From assembly GCF_000428985.1 (NCBI RefSeq), contig NZ_AUAZ01000006.1:1-64000 (forward strand): a DNA stretch of 64,000 nt. Reading direction: 5' to 3'. Positions 1-9,233 of this stretch are shown in pieces (the first letter of the stretch is position 1; each line of letters starts with the position of its first letter). The notes beneath the pieces are model-generated. The model had not been told where the DNA came from. It saw only the letters and a program-made list of their open reading frames with translations, and ran no database searches. Position numbers and translations under genes: made by a program. Source of the stretch: Marinobacterium litorale DSM 23545 (GTDB lineage: Bacteria; Pseudomonadota; Gammaproteobacteria; Pseudomonadales; Balneatricaceae).

Positions 1-278
1 AGGTGGAGCTCTTCTTCAAAGCGCTCAAGCAGAACCTGAAGATAAAGGCGTTTTTAGGTCACAGTAAAAATGCAGTGTTGACGCAGATCTGGATCGCCAT
101 GATCTGCTATCTGCTGCTCTCGTTTGCTCGCCATAGTGCGCGGCAAGGCTGGAGTGTACAACGCATTATGCGAACTCTTCAGGTGAGCTTGTTCGAACGC
201 ATTCCCCTTTGGGCGCTGCTCAATCCTCCTCCACCCGAGCCACAAAAAAGGGACCCTCAAATGAGGATCCCTTTATGA
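1..278 (+). CDS. IS4-family transposase, C-terminal part (cut by window start)
   Basis: The reading frame is open from the first base and ends at 278. The visible part contains VELFFKALKQNLKIKAFLG, which matches the last part of the IS4-family catalytic core: the E of the DDE triad, then six residues, then K, as in the YREK signature. It is followed by the family's hydrophobic segment (AVLTQIWIAMICYLLL) and a tail with LFERIPLW. The N-terminal two thirds lie outside the window, so whether the enzyme is intact cannot be judged. The proline- and arginine-rich end is unusual and may be read-through into the element's end sequence. Confidence 0.85.
   Translation, partial: VELFFKALKQNLKIKAFLGHSKNAVLTQIWIAMICYLLLSFARHSARQGWSVQRIMRTLQVSLFERIPLWALLNPPPPEPQKRDPQMRIPL
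247..273 (+). terminator. Stem-loop at end of transposase gene
   Basis: AAAGGGACCCTCA and TGAGGATCCCTTT form a 13-bp stem with one mismatch and a tiny loop, spanning the transposase stop codon. It ends in TTT only, so it is a weak terminator candidate. It may instead protect the insertion sequence from outside transcription. Confidence 0.4.
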
Positions 279-348
279 TCAAAAAAACTATGGGACAGCA
301 GTGGCCTATAGTAGGGTTTTCTGACACAGCTGAATAGCGGAGATAACT

Positions 349-1110
349 GTGTGCCTGATCGCCATTGCGCTGAAAACCCACCCTAAGTGGCCACTTGTGG
401 TGCTGGCCAACCGGGATGAGTTTTATGATCGCCCAACCCGCCATCTTGGCTTCTGGCCAGACGCACCCCTGATTGGGGGACGAGACCTGTTAGCCGGCGG
501 CACCTGGCTGGCGCTTTCCAGATCCGGCCGGTTTTCTGCGGTCACAAACTACCGTGAAGGCGGACGTAGCTTTCCGTATTCCCGCTCCCGGGGAACGCTC
601 CCCACCGATTTTCTCCTCGGGACCCAGCCTGCCGCGCAGTTTACGCCCGACCCTCGCATTGAATCAGGCTACAACCTGCTTTGCGCCGACCACAGCGGAA
701 TCTTCTATCACAGCAACCGGGGTGGTCATACTCAGAGACTGGGACCGGGTATTCATACATTAAGCAACGGCCTGCTCGAAAGCAGCTGGCCCAAACAGCG
801 CAATCTTCAACAGGCGTTGGAGCAGGCATTAGGGCGCGCAGACACCACGCCCGAGTCTCTACTTGAATTGTTACTGGATGAACGTACGGCTCCGGACAGC
901 GAGCTGCCCGCCACCGGGATTTCGCTGGAGCGTGAGCGGCTCCTCTCGCGCTGCTTTATTCGCAGCCCCGGATACGGCACCCGGGCACGCACGCTGATAC
1001 TGCAAAACAATGAGGGGGAGACATTGATCGAAGAGGTACAACAGGACGCACTGGGCACAACCGGCCGTGCAAGCTATCGACTCGATCTGCCACCGCTGGG
1101 CTGGAATTAA
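349..1110 (+). CDS. NRDE (TANGO2/DUF833) family protein
   Basis: A 253-residue protein of the NRDE family, named for the motif seen near residues 21-24 (LANRDEFYDRP). It starts MCLIAI, and the invariant Cys2 is the expected N-terminal nucleophile of this Ntn-hydrolase-like fold. Family members include eukaryotic TANGO2; the substrate is not established, and links to heme handling and lipid metabolism have been proposed. The start is a GTG with GGAG about seven bases upstream. The gene ends in a four-base overlap with the convergent ptsP gene. No other domain is visible. Confidence 0.85.
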   Translation: MCLIAIALKTHPKWPLVVLANRDEFYDRPTRHLGFWPDAPLIGGRDLLAGGTWLALSRSGRFSAVTNYREGGRSFPYSRSRGTLPTDFLLGTQPAAQFTPDPRIESGYNLLCADHSGIFYHSNRGGHTQRLGPGIHTLSNGLLESSWPKQRNLQQALEQALGRADTTPESLLELLLDERTAPDSELPATGISLERERLLSRCFIRSPGYGTRARTLILQNNEGETLIEEVQQDALGTTGRASYRLDLPPLGWN

Positions 1111-3413
1111 CGCCCGGGCAGCACAGGCCGGGTCAGATTGCCCAGCCCCATATCCTTAAGCGATGTGCGCAGATACTCATGAATGGCTTCAGCGTCATCC
1201 ATACGCATCACGCGCTGTAAGAGCGTATTGGCCTTGGCAAGACTGGTCCCACGGATAGCGGATTTTACCTTGGGTAGGTTATTGGAGTTCATCGACAGTA
1301 CGTCATACCCCATCGCCATCAACAGCAGCGCACCGCCTGGGTCGGCCGCCATTTCACCACAGATCGATACCGGCTTATGCTCCTTGCGCGCTTCCTGAGC
1401 CACAAAATGCAACACTCTCAGCACTGCCGGGTGGTAGGGTGCATAGAGCCCGGCCACACGCGGATTATTGCGATCCACCGCGAGCAGGTATTGAGTCAGG
1501 TCGTTGGAGCCCACCGAAATAAAGTCCACCTTGCGTGCAAAGCGCCGCGTCAGATACACCGCCGCCGGCACCTCCACCATCACACCGACAGGCGGTCGCT
1601 CCACATCCAGCCCCTCCTCCTGCAGCTCACGCACAGCACGATCAATCTGCTTACTGGCCTCCTCGATCTCATGCATGCTGGTGACCATCGGCAGCATGAT
1701 TCGCAGGTTGCCGAAGCCCAAGGCAGCACGCAGCATGGCACGCACCTGAACCAGGAAGATCTCGGGATGATCCAGGGTCACCCGGATACCTCGCCACCCC
1801 AGGAAGGGGTTATCCTCTTCGATGGGGAAGTAAGGTAAAGCCTTATCCCCCCCCACATCGAGCGTTCGCATGGTGACCGGACGCGGCGCAAAGGCCTCGA
1901 GCTGACGCCGATAGATCTGTAACTGCTCCTGCTCACTGGGAAAGAAGTCGCGGGTCATAAACGGAATCTCGGTCCGGTACAGACCGATACCCTCGGCCCC
2001 CCGCTCCAGCGAGCGCTCCACATCGCTGACCAAACCGGTATTAACCCAGAGCGGCATCCGGTAACCATCCGTGGTCTGTGCCGGCAGATCACGCAGGGTT
2101 TCGAGCCCGGCGGCAATCATCTGCTCTTCGCGCAGGATCTCTCCAAAAGCGTTTTTGAGATCATCGGATGGGTTGACGTAAACACGGCCGGTATAGCCGT
2201 CGAGAATGACTTCCCGCCCTTCCAGGCGAGTAAACGGGAGATCCACCACCCCCATGGCCGTCGGGATGCCCATGGAGCGGGCCAAAATGGCGGCATGGGA
2301 GTTCCCTGAGCCACTGACCGATACCAGGCCCACCAGCTTATCCTCCGGCACCAGCCCTAACATGGCGGGCGACAGATCATCCGCCACCAGAATGGTTTTA
2401 TCCGGATACTCCACATCCTGAGAGTTCACATTTTCCTGCAGATGACTCAGAACCCGGCGCCCCAGATCACGGATATCGGTGGCTCGCTCACGCAGATAGG
2501 CATCATCCATGGCCGAGAACTCGCGCACATGTTCCGCAACCACCTCGCGGAGCGCGCCCTGAGCCCAGTTACCGGCACGAATCCGATCCGCCACCTGTCC
2601 GGCCAGCGCATTGTCCTCCAGCATCCGGAGATAGACATCGAACAAGGCCTGTTCGTCACTGCGCAACCGCTGCGCCAGATTACGACTGACCGCCCGGATA
2701 TCACTGCGAACCGCCTCCAGCGCGGTATTAAACCGTTCCAGCTCCTTATCGACATCCTTGGCGGGCTTGTCCGGCACCGTTTCCAGATCAGCGGGCAGCG
2801 TCGCGACAAAGACCTGGCCGATGGCCACGCCGGGCGCTCCGGCCACACCGGAAAAGCGGCGATCCTGAGCGAAGCGCTCGCCGCCGTTTTCCACGTTGTT
2901 GCCCACCGGCTGAATCGAGCCTGTGGCCTCAGCGTGAGCGATGACGCCTGCCAGCTGCGCTGACACGGTAACGAGGAAGGCCTCTTCCGACTCATCGAAA
3001 CGGCGCCGCTCGTTTTGCTGGACAACCAATACACCGAGCACTTCACCCTGATGGATGATCGGCACACCCAAAAACGCGTGATAGCGCTCTTCACCGGTGG
3101 ATTTGAGATAAATATAGGAAGGGTGTACCGACGCGTCTTCCAGGTTTAACGGTTCAGCGCGCTGCCCCACCAGACCGACAACCCCTTCGGTGGGTGAGAG
3201 ACTCACCTGTCCGACGGCTTCAACATTCAGCCCCTGGGTCGCCATCAATACATAACGCTGCGAAATGGTATCAAGCAGATAGATTGAACAGACCTGGGTA
3301 TGCATGGCCCGCTGGATGCGACGAACGGTAAGGTCGAGCACCGAATCCAGATCCGGAGCCGTGCTCACCTCCTGTACGATTTTGCGCAGAACGCTCAACA
3401 TCGTCGCCGCCAT
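1107..3413 (-). CDS. ptsP: Phosphoenolpyruvate-protein phosphotransferase PtsP (EI-Ntr)
   Basis: A 768-residue enzyme I of the nitrogen-related phosphotransferase system. It takes phosphate from PEP and passes it to NPr, a regulatory relay in the cytoplasm. The order is an N-terminal GAF domain (about 5-160), the EI N-terminal helical domain (about 190-310), the swivelling phosphohistidine domain with GSGNSHAAILARSMGIP (active His373), and the PEP-binding TIM barrel (about 430-720, including GEMAADPGG). The start at 3413 has AGGGG upstream; the ATG at 3401 (MLSVLRKIV) matches the N-terminus of E. coli PtsP and is equally possible. It lies 17 bases behind rppH, as in many gammaproteobacteria, so the two are probably cotranscribed. 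Confidence 0.96.
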   Translation of the reverse strand: MAATMLSVLRKIVQEVSTAPDLDSVLDLTVRRIQRAMHTQVCSIYLLDTISQRYVLMATQGLNVEAVGQVSLSPTEGVVGLVGQRAEPLNLEDASVHPSYIYLKSTGEERYHAFLGVPIIHQGEVLGVLVVQQNERRRFDESEEAFLVTVSAQLAGVIAHAEATGSIQPVGNNVENGGERFAQDRRFSGVAGAPGVAIGQVFVATLPADLETVPDKPAKDVDKELERFNTALEAVRSDIRAVSRNLAQRLRSDEQALFDVYLRMLEDNALAGQVADRIRAGNWAQGALREVVAEHVREFSAMDDAYLRERATDIRDLGRRVLSHLQENVNSQDVEYPDKTILVADDLSPAMLGLVPEDKLVGLVSVSGSGNSHAAILARSMGIPTAMGVVDLPFTRLEGREVILDGYTGRVYVNPSDDLKNAFGEILREEQMIAAGLETLRDLPAQTTDGYRMPLWVNTGLVSDVERSLERGAEGIGLYRTEIPFMTRDFFPSEQEQLQIYRRQLEAFAPRPVTMRTLDVGGDKALPYFPIEEDNPFLGWRGIRVTLDHPEIFLVQVRAMLRAALGFGNLRIMLPMVTSMHEIEEASKQIDRAVRELQEEGLDVERPPVGVMVEVPAAVYLTRRFARKVDFISVGSNDLTQYLLAVDRNNPRVAGLYAPYHPAVLRVLHFVAQEARKEHKPVSICGEMAADPGGALLLMAMGYDVLSMNSNNLPKVKSAIRGTSLAKANTLLQRVMRMDDAEAIHEYLRTSLKDMGLGNLTRPVLPGR

Positions 3414-3430
3414 GTGATGTATGCCCCTGT

Positions 3431-3925
3431 CTAACGCTCTGAAACCGGCTGCAAACGCACCAGCTTCGGCGATAATTCTCGTAATGCTTTTCGATACACC
3501 TCTCGCTTAAAGGATACTACCTGTCCGAGAGGGTACCAGTAACTGACCCAACGCCATCCATCAAACTCTGGCTTGTCAGTCTCGTCGATTCTCACTGCAC
3601 TGTCATGACTGAGCATACGCAACAAGAACCATTTTTGCTTCTGGCCTACGCACACTGGGTGCGAATGGCGGCGGATCATGCGTTTGGGCAAACGGTAACG
3701 CAACCAACCCCGTGTCACCGCGAGAACCTCCACATCGCCCGGCGATAACCCGATCTCCTCCTTCAGCTCTCGAAACATTGCCTGCTCGGGCGTTTCGCGT
3801 CCCTGAATACCGCCCTGTGGAAACTGCCAGGCATCCTGCCCGATGCGCCTTGCCCAAAGTACCTGACCCAGCGCGTTGACCAGAATGATACCTACATTCG
3901 GCCTGAACCCGTCTGAATCGATCAC
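3431..3925 (-). CDS. rppH: RNA pyrophosphohydrolase RppH
   Basis: A 164-residue Nudix hydrolase that removes pyrophosphate from the 5' triphosphate end of mRNA and so starts RNase E-dependent decay. The Nudix box runs from about residue 38 to 60 ([11 protein letters not shown], then RELKEEIGL). The N-terminus [11 protein letters not shown] and the arginine-rich [10 protein letters not shown] segment are typical of RppH/NudH rather than other Nudix enzymes. It starts with GTG and has GGGA about seven bases upstream. It is the first gene before ptsP, and the divergent HAD gene begins about 190 bases away. Confidence 0.95.
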   Translation of the reverse strand: MIDSDGFRPNVGIILVNALGQVLWARRIGQDAWQFPQGGIQGRETPEQAMFRELKEEIGLSPGDVEVLAVTRGWLRYRLPKRMIRRHSHPVCVGQKQKWFLLRMLSHDSAVRIDETDKPEFDGWRWVSYWYPLGQVVSFKREVYRKALRELSPKLVRLQPVSER

Positions 3926-4113
3926 ATTTTTGTCCCGAATAACTTTAATAATATGAATCTATTGTTCCACAGTTCCTCTGTTTGGCAAATAGCCACACCA
4001 ATCAGCTCCGACCCCTTACTGTCTGATAGGTTCCTCCCACCGGTATGCTGGCGCAGCCCACCTCAGGCACTGTATCCTATCCGCCCTATCATACTGTTTG
4101 GAGCAACATCCCC

Positions 4114-4770
4114 GTGCGTTTGGCCATTTTCGATCTCGATAACACCCTGCTCAACGGCGACAGCGATCATGCCTGGGGCGAGTTTCTATGCCATCGAGGA
4201 ATTGTTGACGAAGCTGAATACCGGGCGGCCAACGATCACTTTTTCCGGCAGTATCAGAACGGCACGCTGGATATCCATGAGTTTCTTAATTTCGCCCTGC
4301 GCCCGCTGGCAAACCACACGCCTGAGCAGCTCTCTCAATGGCATGACGAGTTCATGCGCGAATGCATTGAACCGATGATGCTCCCCAAGGCGCAGCAGCT
4401 TTTGGACAGCCACCGTGAGCGCGGCGAATATCTGTTGATTATCACGGCGACCAACCGCTTTGTCACCGAACCCATTGCCCAACGTCTGGGGGTAGACGGC
4501 CTGCTTGCCACCGACCCTGAACAACTCGGAGACCGCTATACCGGTCGCGTCAGCGGCACCCCCTGCTTCCAGGAGGGCAAGGTAACCCGGCTTGAGCAGT
4601 GGCTGAATCAGACCGGGTACACTCTCGAAGGCAGTAGCTTTTACAGCGACTCCTGCAACGATCTGCCGCTGCTCGAGCGGGTTGATAACCCGGTTGCCGT
4701 TAACCCGGACGAGCGCCTGACCCAGATCGCCCAGCAGCGAAGCTGGCCGATACTGGACCTGCGCCGCTGA
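4114..4770 (+). CDS. HAD-IB family phosphatase (histidinol-phosphatase-like)
   Basis: A 218-residue HAD-superfamily hydrolase. The nucleophile motif DLDNTLL sits at residues 7-13, motif II is in LLIITATN, and motif III/IV is in FYSDSCNDLPLLE. This is the SerB-like HAD-IB group. The Pseudomonas protein in the same position next to rppH (PA0335) has been described as a histidinol-phosphate phosphatase, so that is the best functional guess. The GTG at 4114 was chosen because it directly precedes the conserved RLAIFDLDNT and has GGAG about ten bases upstream; a longer frame from ATG 4045 adds residues with no family similarity. The gene abuts the convergent CBS gene. Confidence 0.85.
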   Translation: MRLAIFDLDNTLLNGDSDHAWGEFLCHRGIVDEAEYRAANDHFFRQYQNGTLDIHEFLNFALRPLANHTPEQLSQWHDEFMRECIEPMMLPKAQQLLDSHRERGEYLLIITATNRFVTEPIAQRLGVDGLLATDPEQLGDRYTGRVSGTPCFQEGKVTRLEQWLNQTGYTLEGSSFYSDSCNDLPLLERVDNPVAVNPDERLTQIAQQRSWPILDLRR

Positions 4771-5187
4771 TCAGATCGCCACTTTGCAGTCCCGCAGCGT
4801 TCGGTTCAGCTCCGTCATAACCTGGCGGCGAGTGATCATACCGACTAAACGGCCCTGCTCGACCACCGGGTAATTTTTAGGTTTGGCCTGGCTCATCTGC
4901 TGGGCCAGGTCGATAACACTGTCGCCCGGGGAAACGCAGAGTGGCTCCGCGTGCATGATATCCTTGACTTGGATCCGACTGTCACAGTAATAGCTGCTAC
5001 TGACCAGGTAGCGAAGGCAGTCGTGCTCGGACAGAAAACCCACCACAGCCCGACGACCATCGACCACTGGTAGGCCCAGCTGGCCGGAAACCAGTATCAA
5101 CTCCACCGCTTCGGATAGTGCCATATCGGCAGTGAGCGGATGCGCGACCGGGAGCATCAGGTCACGCACCTGTTTCTGATGTAGCAT
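4771..5187 (-). CDS. Two-CBS-domain protein
   Basis: A 138-residue protein made of two CBS motifs, about residues 5-60 (VRDLMLPV ... GLPVVDGRRAVVGFLSEHD) and 75-130 (VKDIMHAEPLCVSPGD ... YPVVEQGRLVGMITRRQVM). CBS pairs bind adenine nucleotides and usually gate or sense energy state. No catalytic or transport domain is attached, so the partner is unknown. AGGAAAG precedes the ATG start. It ends directly against the convergent HAD gene with no space for a terminator. Confidence 0.85.
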   Translation of the reverse strand: MLHQKQVRDLMLPVAHPLTADMALSEAVELILVSGQLGLPVVDGRRAVVGFLSEHDCLRYLVSSSYYCDSRIQVKDIMHAEPLCVSPGDSVIDLAQQMSQAKPKNYPVVEQGRLVGMITRRQVMTELNRTLRDCKVAI

Positions 5188-5273
5188 GCGACTTTCCTCT
5201 CTTTCTCATTCTTTTCGTAAAAAGTTTGGCAGAGGATCGTCGCTTTTGCCTGTACGTCGAGATAAATTTTTGA

Positions 5274-6311
5274 TCAGGGACAGGGATAGGTGTAGCGCGT
5301 GTGAATCGCCTCGATCTCGGCCATGACACTCTCCTCAAGCCTGAGCTCTACCGATGCAATATTCGCCTTGAGCTGCTCCATGCGCGTCGCACCGATAATG
5401 TTGGCACCGAGGAAGTCACGGGTATTCACAAACGCCTGCGCCAGCATGGCTGGATCCAGCCCCACTTTCTGCGCCAGTGCCACATAGGCCTCTGTCGCTG
5501 CTATGCCAGATTCAGTCATATAACGAGCAAACTGAGGGAATTCGACCAAACGTGAGCCCGCCGGCTGGGCACCGCCGAGGTATTTGCCACTCAGCACGCC
5601 AAAAGCCAGGGGCGAGTACGCCAGAAGATCCACCTGTTCGCGCAGCAACACTTCGGCCAGACCTACTTCCAGTGAGCGGTTCAACAGGTTATAGGGGTTC
5701 TGGACCGAAACCACACGTGGCAGATCATGCAGCTCTGCCAGTTGCAGAAACTTCATCGTGCCCCAGGCCGTCTCGTTGGAGAGGCCGATATGACGTATTT
5801 TACCCTCGTCCACAAGCTCCTGGAGCACCTGGAGCGTTTCCAGTATCGGTGTGCCATCTTTCTCGGGCTGATGCTCGTAACCCAAGCGACCAAACATATT
5901 GGTACTGCGGTCGGGCCAGTGCAGCTGGTAAAGATCGATGTAATCGGTCTGCAGGCGGGTCAGAGAATCCTCCACCGCCTGGCGCAGATTTACCCGGTCG
6001 AAATGAAGATCAGGGCGAATGTAGCTGACCTGATCTCCGGGGCCTGCCGCCTTGGTTGCCAACACGACTTGCTCACGCATCCCTCGCGCTTTCATCCAGT
6101 TACCGATATAGCGCTCGGTGTTACCTTGATACTCTGGGTCCGTGGGTACCGGATACATCTCCGCCGCGTCGAACAGGTTAACCCCCTGTGCGAGCGCATA
6201 GTCCATCTGCTCGAAGGCTTCCGCTTCCGTATTAGTGCGACCAAAGGTCATCGTTCCGAGAGAGATTCGACTGACGCACAGGTCGGACCGGCCCAGCGTT
6301 TTGTATTCCAT
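5274..6311 (-). CDS. tas: Tas-like NADP(H)-dependent aldo/keto reductase
   Basis: A 345-residue aldo/keto reductase with the TIM-barrel catalytic tetrad visible as Asp and Tyr in NLFDAAEMYPVP, Lys in ATKAAGP and His in QLHWPDRS. LGTMTFGRTNTEAEA and AEMYPVPTDPE are close to E. coli Tas, which suppresses tyrosine auxotrophy under starvation; the natural substrate is unknown. The ATG at 6311 is taken as the start, with AAGGAG about ten bases before it; a TTG two codons earlier is also possible. The gene follows rlmI by 33 bases on the same strand and may be cotranscribed with it. Confidence 0.88.
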   Translation of the reverse strand: MEYKTLGRSDLCVSRISLGTMTFGRTNTEAEAFEQMDYALAQGVNLFDAAEMYPVPTDPEYQGNTERYIGNWMKARGMREQVVLATKAAGPGDQVSYIRPDLHFDRVNLRQAVEDSLTRLQTDYIDLYQLHWPDRSTNMFGRLGYEHQPEKDGTPILETLQVLQELVDEGKIRHIGLSNETAWGTMKFLQLAELHDLPRVVSVQNPYNLLNRSLEVGLAEVLLREQVDLLAYSPLAFGVLSGKYLGGAQPAGSRLVEFPQFARYMTESGIAATEAYVALAQKVGLDPAMLAQAFVNTRDFLGANIIGATRMEQLKANIASVELRLEESVMAEIEAIHTRYTYPCP

Positions 6312-6344
6312 ACTCAAGTCACTCCTTGGTTTTGCAAATGGTGA

Positions 6345-7541
6345 TTAACTGGCAGGTAAAACGCGCAAAAAATAGGCTTTCAGGTATTCGGTTTCCGGTA
6401 TGGCCGGATGGATCGGATGGTCGGCCCCCTGGTACCCCTGGGCGAAGATCTGCGCGCTGCGATCAAGCTCCCGGCTGTTTGCACGCAGCAAGTCCACCAG
6501 CCGGTCGCGCTGCAGGTGCATTGAGCAAGAGGCCGATATCAACACACCATCGCGGGCCAAAAGGCGCATGGCGAAGTTGTTGATACGTCCATAGGCGCGC
6601 TCACCATTACGGATATCCTTGCGTTTCTGGATAAAGGCAGGGGGATCAACGATCACCACATCGTAGCGTTCACGCTCGGCCACCATCGCCTTACACAAAT
6701 CAAACGCATCACCCTGCAAAGCCCGGAAACGAGATGCGCCGTCATTAAGCCTCGCATTTTCGGCGGCCACTTCCAGTGCGCCAGCCGACGCATCGACACA
6801 GGATACCTCTTCAGCACCGGCAGCCAGCGCCTGTGCGCCCCAACCACCCACATAGCTGAACAGATCCAGCACACGCTTGCCTTTGACCATCCGCTGCATC
6901 CGCGCCCGGTTTTCCCGGTGATCATAAAACCAGCCGGTCTTCTGTCCGGTGAGTACCGGCGCCAGCAACTCGACACCGTTCTCTGTAAGGCGGGTCAGCT
7001 CAGGCACTTCGCCCTGCACCACTTCCACGTAGGTTTCGAGTCCTTCTACAGCACGCATCTTACCGTCGTTACGCAGGACGATTGCAGCGGGCTTGAAGAC
7101 CTTATTGAGTGCCTCGATGACCAGCGGCTGTACACGATCCATCCCGGCAGTGGCTATCTGCACCACAAAAGTATCATAGAAGCGATCGATCACCAGCCCT
7201 GGCAGACCGTCCGAGTCTCCATATACCAAGCGGTAGCAAGGCTGATCGAAGTGCGCATCGCGCAGTGAGGCCGCCACTTTAAGCCTGTGTACCAGCAGCG
7301 ATCGGTCCAACGGATGCTCTGTGCTGCGACCGATCAAGCGGCCGCAGATAAGCGTATTGGGGTTTACGTATGCCAACCCCAGGGACTTGCCTCGGGCATT
7401 GATCACCTCCACCTGCTCACCAGGTTCAAAGCTTTTTAGCGGCGATCGGCCGTTGTCGACTTCGTTGCTATAGATCCAAAGATGGCCTGCACGCAGACGG
7501 CGGTCGGCGTTGGCCTGAAGCACCAGAGGTTTGAGTGTCAT
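6345..7541 (-). CDS. rlmI: 23S rRNA (cytosine1962-C5)-methyltransferase RlmI
   Basis: A 398-residue SAM-dependent rRNA methyltransferase. A PUA RNA-binding domain fills the first 80 or so residues (LRAGHLWIYSNEVDN). A Rossmann methyltransferase domain follows, with VLDLFSYVGGWGAQAL as the SAM loop, DPPAFIQKRKD as the catalytic motif and SCSMHL as the cysteine motif. It ends HPIHPAIPETEYLKAYFLRVL, typical of RlmI. The ATG at 7541 was preferred; a GTG two codons upstream is in frame. Neither has a strong ribosome-binding site. It lies 63 bases downstream of gcvH on the same strand. Confidence 0.92.
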   Translation of the reverse strand: MTLKPLVLQANADRRLRAGHLWIYSNEVDNGRSPLKSFEPGEQVEVINARGKSLGLAYVNPNTLICGRLIGRSTEHPLDRSLLVHRLKVAASLRDAHFDQPCYRLVYGDSDGLPGLVIDRFYDTFVVQIATAGMDRVQPLVIEALNKVFKPAAIVLRNDGKMRAVEGLETYVEVVQGEVPELTRLTENGVELLAPVLTGQKTGWFYDHRENRARMQRMVKGKRVLDLFSYVGGWGAQALAAGAEEVSCVDASAGALEVAAENARLNDGASRFRALQGDAFDLCKAMVAERERYDVVIVDPPAFIQKRKDIRNGERAYGRINNFAMRLLARDGVLISASCSMHLQRDRLVDLLRANSRELDRSAQIFAQGYQGADHPIHPAIPETEYLKAYFLRVLPAS

Positions 7542-7604
7542 AATCACTTTTTCGAACGATAGAACCCGCCTCGGCGCACGCCAAAGCGGGTCAGAGTGGA
7601 GGGC

Positions 7605-7994
7605 TTAGTCTTCTTCGCAGTGCGAGGCGTAGGTATCAGCATCGAGCAACGCTTCCAGCTCAGCCGGGTCGCTCAACTTCACCTTGAAAAACCAGCCGTC
7701 GCCGTATGGATCACTATTGACCAGTTCGGGCGCGTCCTCCAGTTCTTCATTGATCGCAATCACCTTGCCGCTGACCGGCGCGTAAAGATCGGAGGCCGCC
7801 TTTACCGACTCCACCACACCCGCTTCATCGCCCGCCGACACGTCGGCGTCCAGATCCGGCAACTCCACGAACACCACATCCCCGAGCAGGTCCTGAGCGT
7901 GGTCACTGATACCGATTGAAACGACACCCTCTCCTTCGTCTCGAACCCACTCATGGCTCGCCGCGTATTTCAGTTCACTGGGGATATTGCTCAT
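7605..7994 (-). CDS. gcvH: Glycine cleavage system H protein
   Basis: A 129-residue lipoyl-carrier protein that shuttles the aminomethyl group between the P, T and L proteins of the glycine cleavage system. The lipoylated lysine is Lys65 in [18 protein letters not shown]. Length and the N-terminal HEWVRDEG match the family. AAGGA precedes the ATG. It lies 23 bases behind gcvT. In E. coli gcvP follows gcvH, but here rlmI follows and no gcvP is present in the window. Confidence 0.97.
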   Translation of the reverse strand: MSNIPSELKYAASHEWVRDEGEGVVSIGISDHAQDLLGDVVFVELPDLDADVSAGDEAGVVESVKAASDLYAPVSGKVIAINEELEDAPELVNSDPYGDGWFFKVKLSDPAELEALLDADTYASHCEED

Positions 7995-8017
7995 TTTTTA
8001 GATCCTTGCTTTTAAAT

Positions 8018-9121
8018 TCAGGAATGACCCTGGGCACCTTTGCGCACAAACGGGGGCCTGACAATCTTTACGGGCAGCGTCTTACCCCGCACCAGAACGC
8101 TGGCTTCGGCATCCGCAGCGGCTGGTACCCGAGCCAGCGCGATGGAGTAACCCAGCGTGGGGGAGAACGTACCGCTGGTGATTTCACCCTCGCCGAGCCC
8201 ATCGACCACAACGGTCTGGTGCGCGCGTAACACGCCACGCTGCTCCAACACCAGTCCCACCAGTTTAGACGGCACACCGCCATCGCGCTGCCGCTCCAGC
8301 GCCTCCCGGCCAATAAAACTTCGCTCCTGGGGCTCCCAGGCAACAGTCCAACCCATATTGCTCTGCAACGGGGTCACCGTTTCATCCATATCGGAACCGT
8401 AGAGATTCAGGCCCGCTTCCAGTCGGAGGGTATCCCGTGCTCCCAGCCCACAGGGCCGCACACCGGCATCGACCAGAGCCTGAAAAAAAGTGAGTGCTTC
8501 CTCCTCAGGTATCATCACCTCCAGGCCATCCTCGCCGGTGTAGCCGGTGCGGGCGATAAACCAGCCCTCGGACTCCTGCCCCTGAAACACTTTCAGCTGA
8601 CCGATTAGGCGCGCCCGGGACTCGCTGAGCACGGAAGCGGCCAACTGGCGCGCTTTGGGGCCCTGAACAGCAATCATGGCCAGATCAGGCTGCTCGGCCA
8701 GGGACACATCGAAGCGTACGGCGCAATCCGCCATCCAGCTCAGGTCATTATCCCGCGTAGCGCAATTGACGACGACTCGATACCACTCGCCCGTGACGCC
8801 CGGCTCAGTCATCAGATAAACGATCAGATCATCAATCACACCGCCATGCTCATTCAGCATCGGACTGTAGAGCGCCCGACCCTGGGTATCCAGCCGCGCC
8901 ACATCGTTGGCAAGCAGATGGCGCAGGTAGCTGCGTGCATCAGGGCCAGAGACATCGACAATGGTCATGTGGGAGACATCAAATACGCCAGCCTCACGGC
9001 GCACCTGATGATGCTCCTCAACCTGAGAGCCATAATGTAACGGCATATCCCAGCCACTGAAGTCGACCATTTTGGCGCCCAGCGCCAAGTGCTGATCATG
9101 GAGAGGAGTTGTTTTTGCCAT
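8018..9121 (-). CDS. gcvT: Glycine cleavage system T protein (aminomethyltransferase)
   Basis: A 367-residue tetrahydrofolate-dependent aminomethyltransferase that releases ammonia from the aminomethyl-H protein and forms methylene-THF. Family landmarks are [35 protein letters not shown] and [14 protein letters not shown]. The ATG at 9121 matches the N-terminus of E. coli GcvT ([11 protein letters not shown] against MAQQTPLYEQH) and has GGAAG five bases before it; the upstream ATG at 9136 would add five residues. It follows ubiI by about 110 bases. A glycine riboswitch was looked for in that gap and not seen. The GcvR-like gene at 19811 could be a regulator. Confidence 0.97.
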   Translation of the reverse strand: MAKTTPLHDQHLALGAKMVDFSGWDMPLHYGSQVEEHHQVRREAGVFDVSHMTIVDVSGPDARSYLRHLLANDVARLDTQGRALYSPMLNEHGGVIDDLIVYLMTEPGVTGEWYRVVVNCATRDNDLSWMADCAVRFDVSLAEQPDLAMIAVQGPKARQLAASVLSESRARLIGQLKVFQGQESEGWFIARTGYTGEDGLEVMIPEEEALTFFQALVDAGVRPCGLGARDTLRLEAGLNLYGSDMDETVTPLQSNMGWTVAWEPQERSFIGREALERQRDGGVPSKLVGLVLEQRGVLRAHQTVVVDGLGEGEITSGTFSPTLGYSIALARVPAAADAEASVLVRGKTLPVKIVRPPFVRKGAQGHS

Positions 9122-9233
9122 CAGCGCTTCCGTCATCTTTGACAGCCGCCCCGCTACTTACCTTGATGCGGCGGACCGGATGCCCGGAAAAAAGGGATGA
9201 CAATGTATCGGCAAATACCGGGCAGTTCAATCT

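Larger units (their letters stand above)
1..310 (+). mobile_element. Right end of an IS4-type insertion sequence
   Basis: The transposase remnant is followed within about 20 bases by a sequence that could be the right terminal inverted repeat (around 287-304, ACTATGGGACAGCAGTGG). The NRDE gene begins at 349. The left end lies outside the window, so the inverted repeat and target duplication cannot be confirmed and the exact boundary is a guess. Confidence 0.5.

Noticed and set aside
9122-9233. Glycine riboswitch before gcvT
   Set aside because: The 112-base gap lacks the paired aptamer motifs of the glycine class and is short for a tandem riboswitch.
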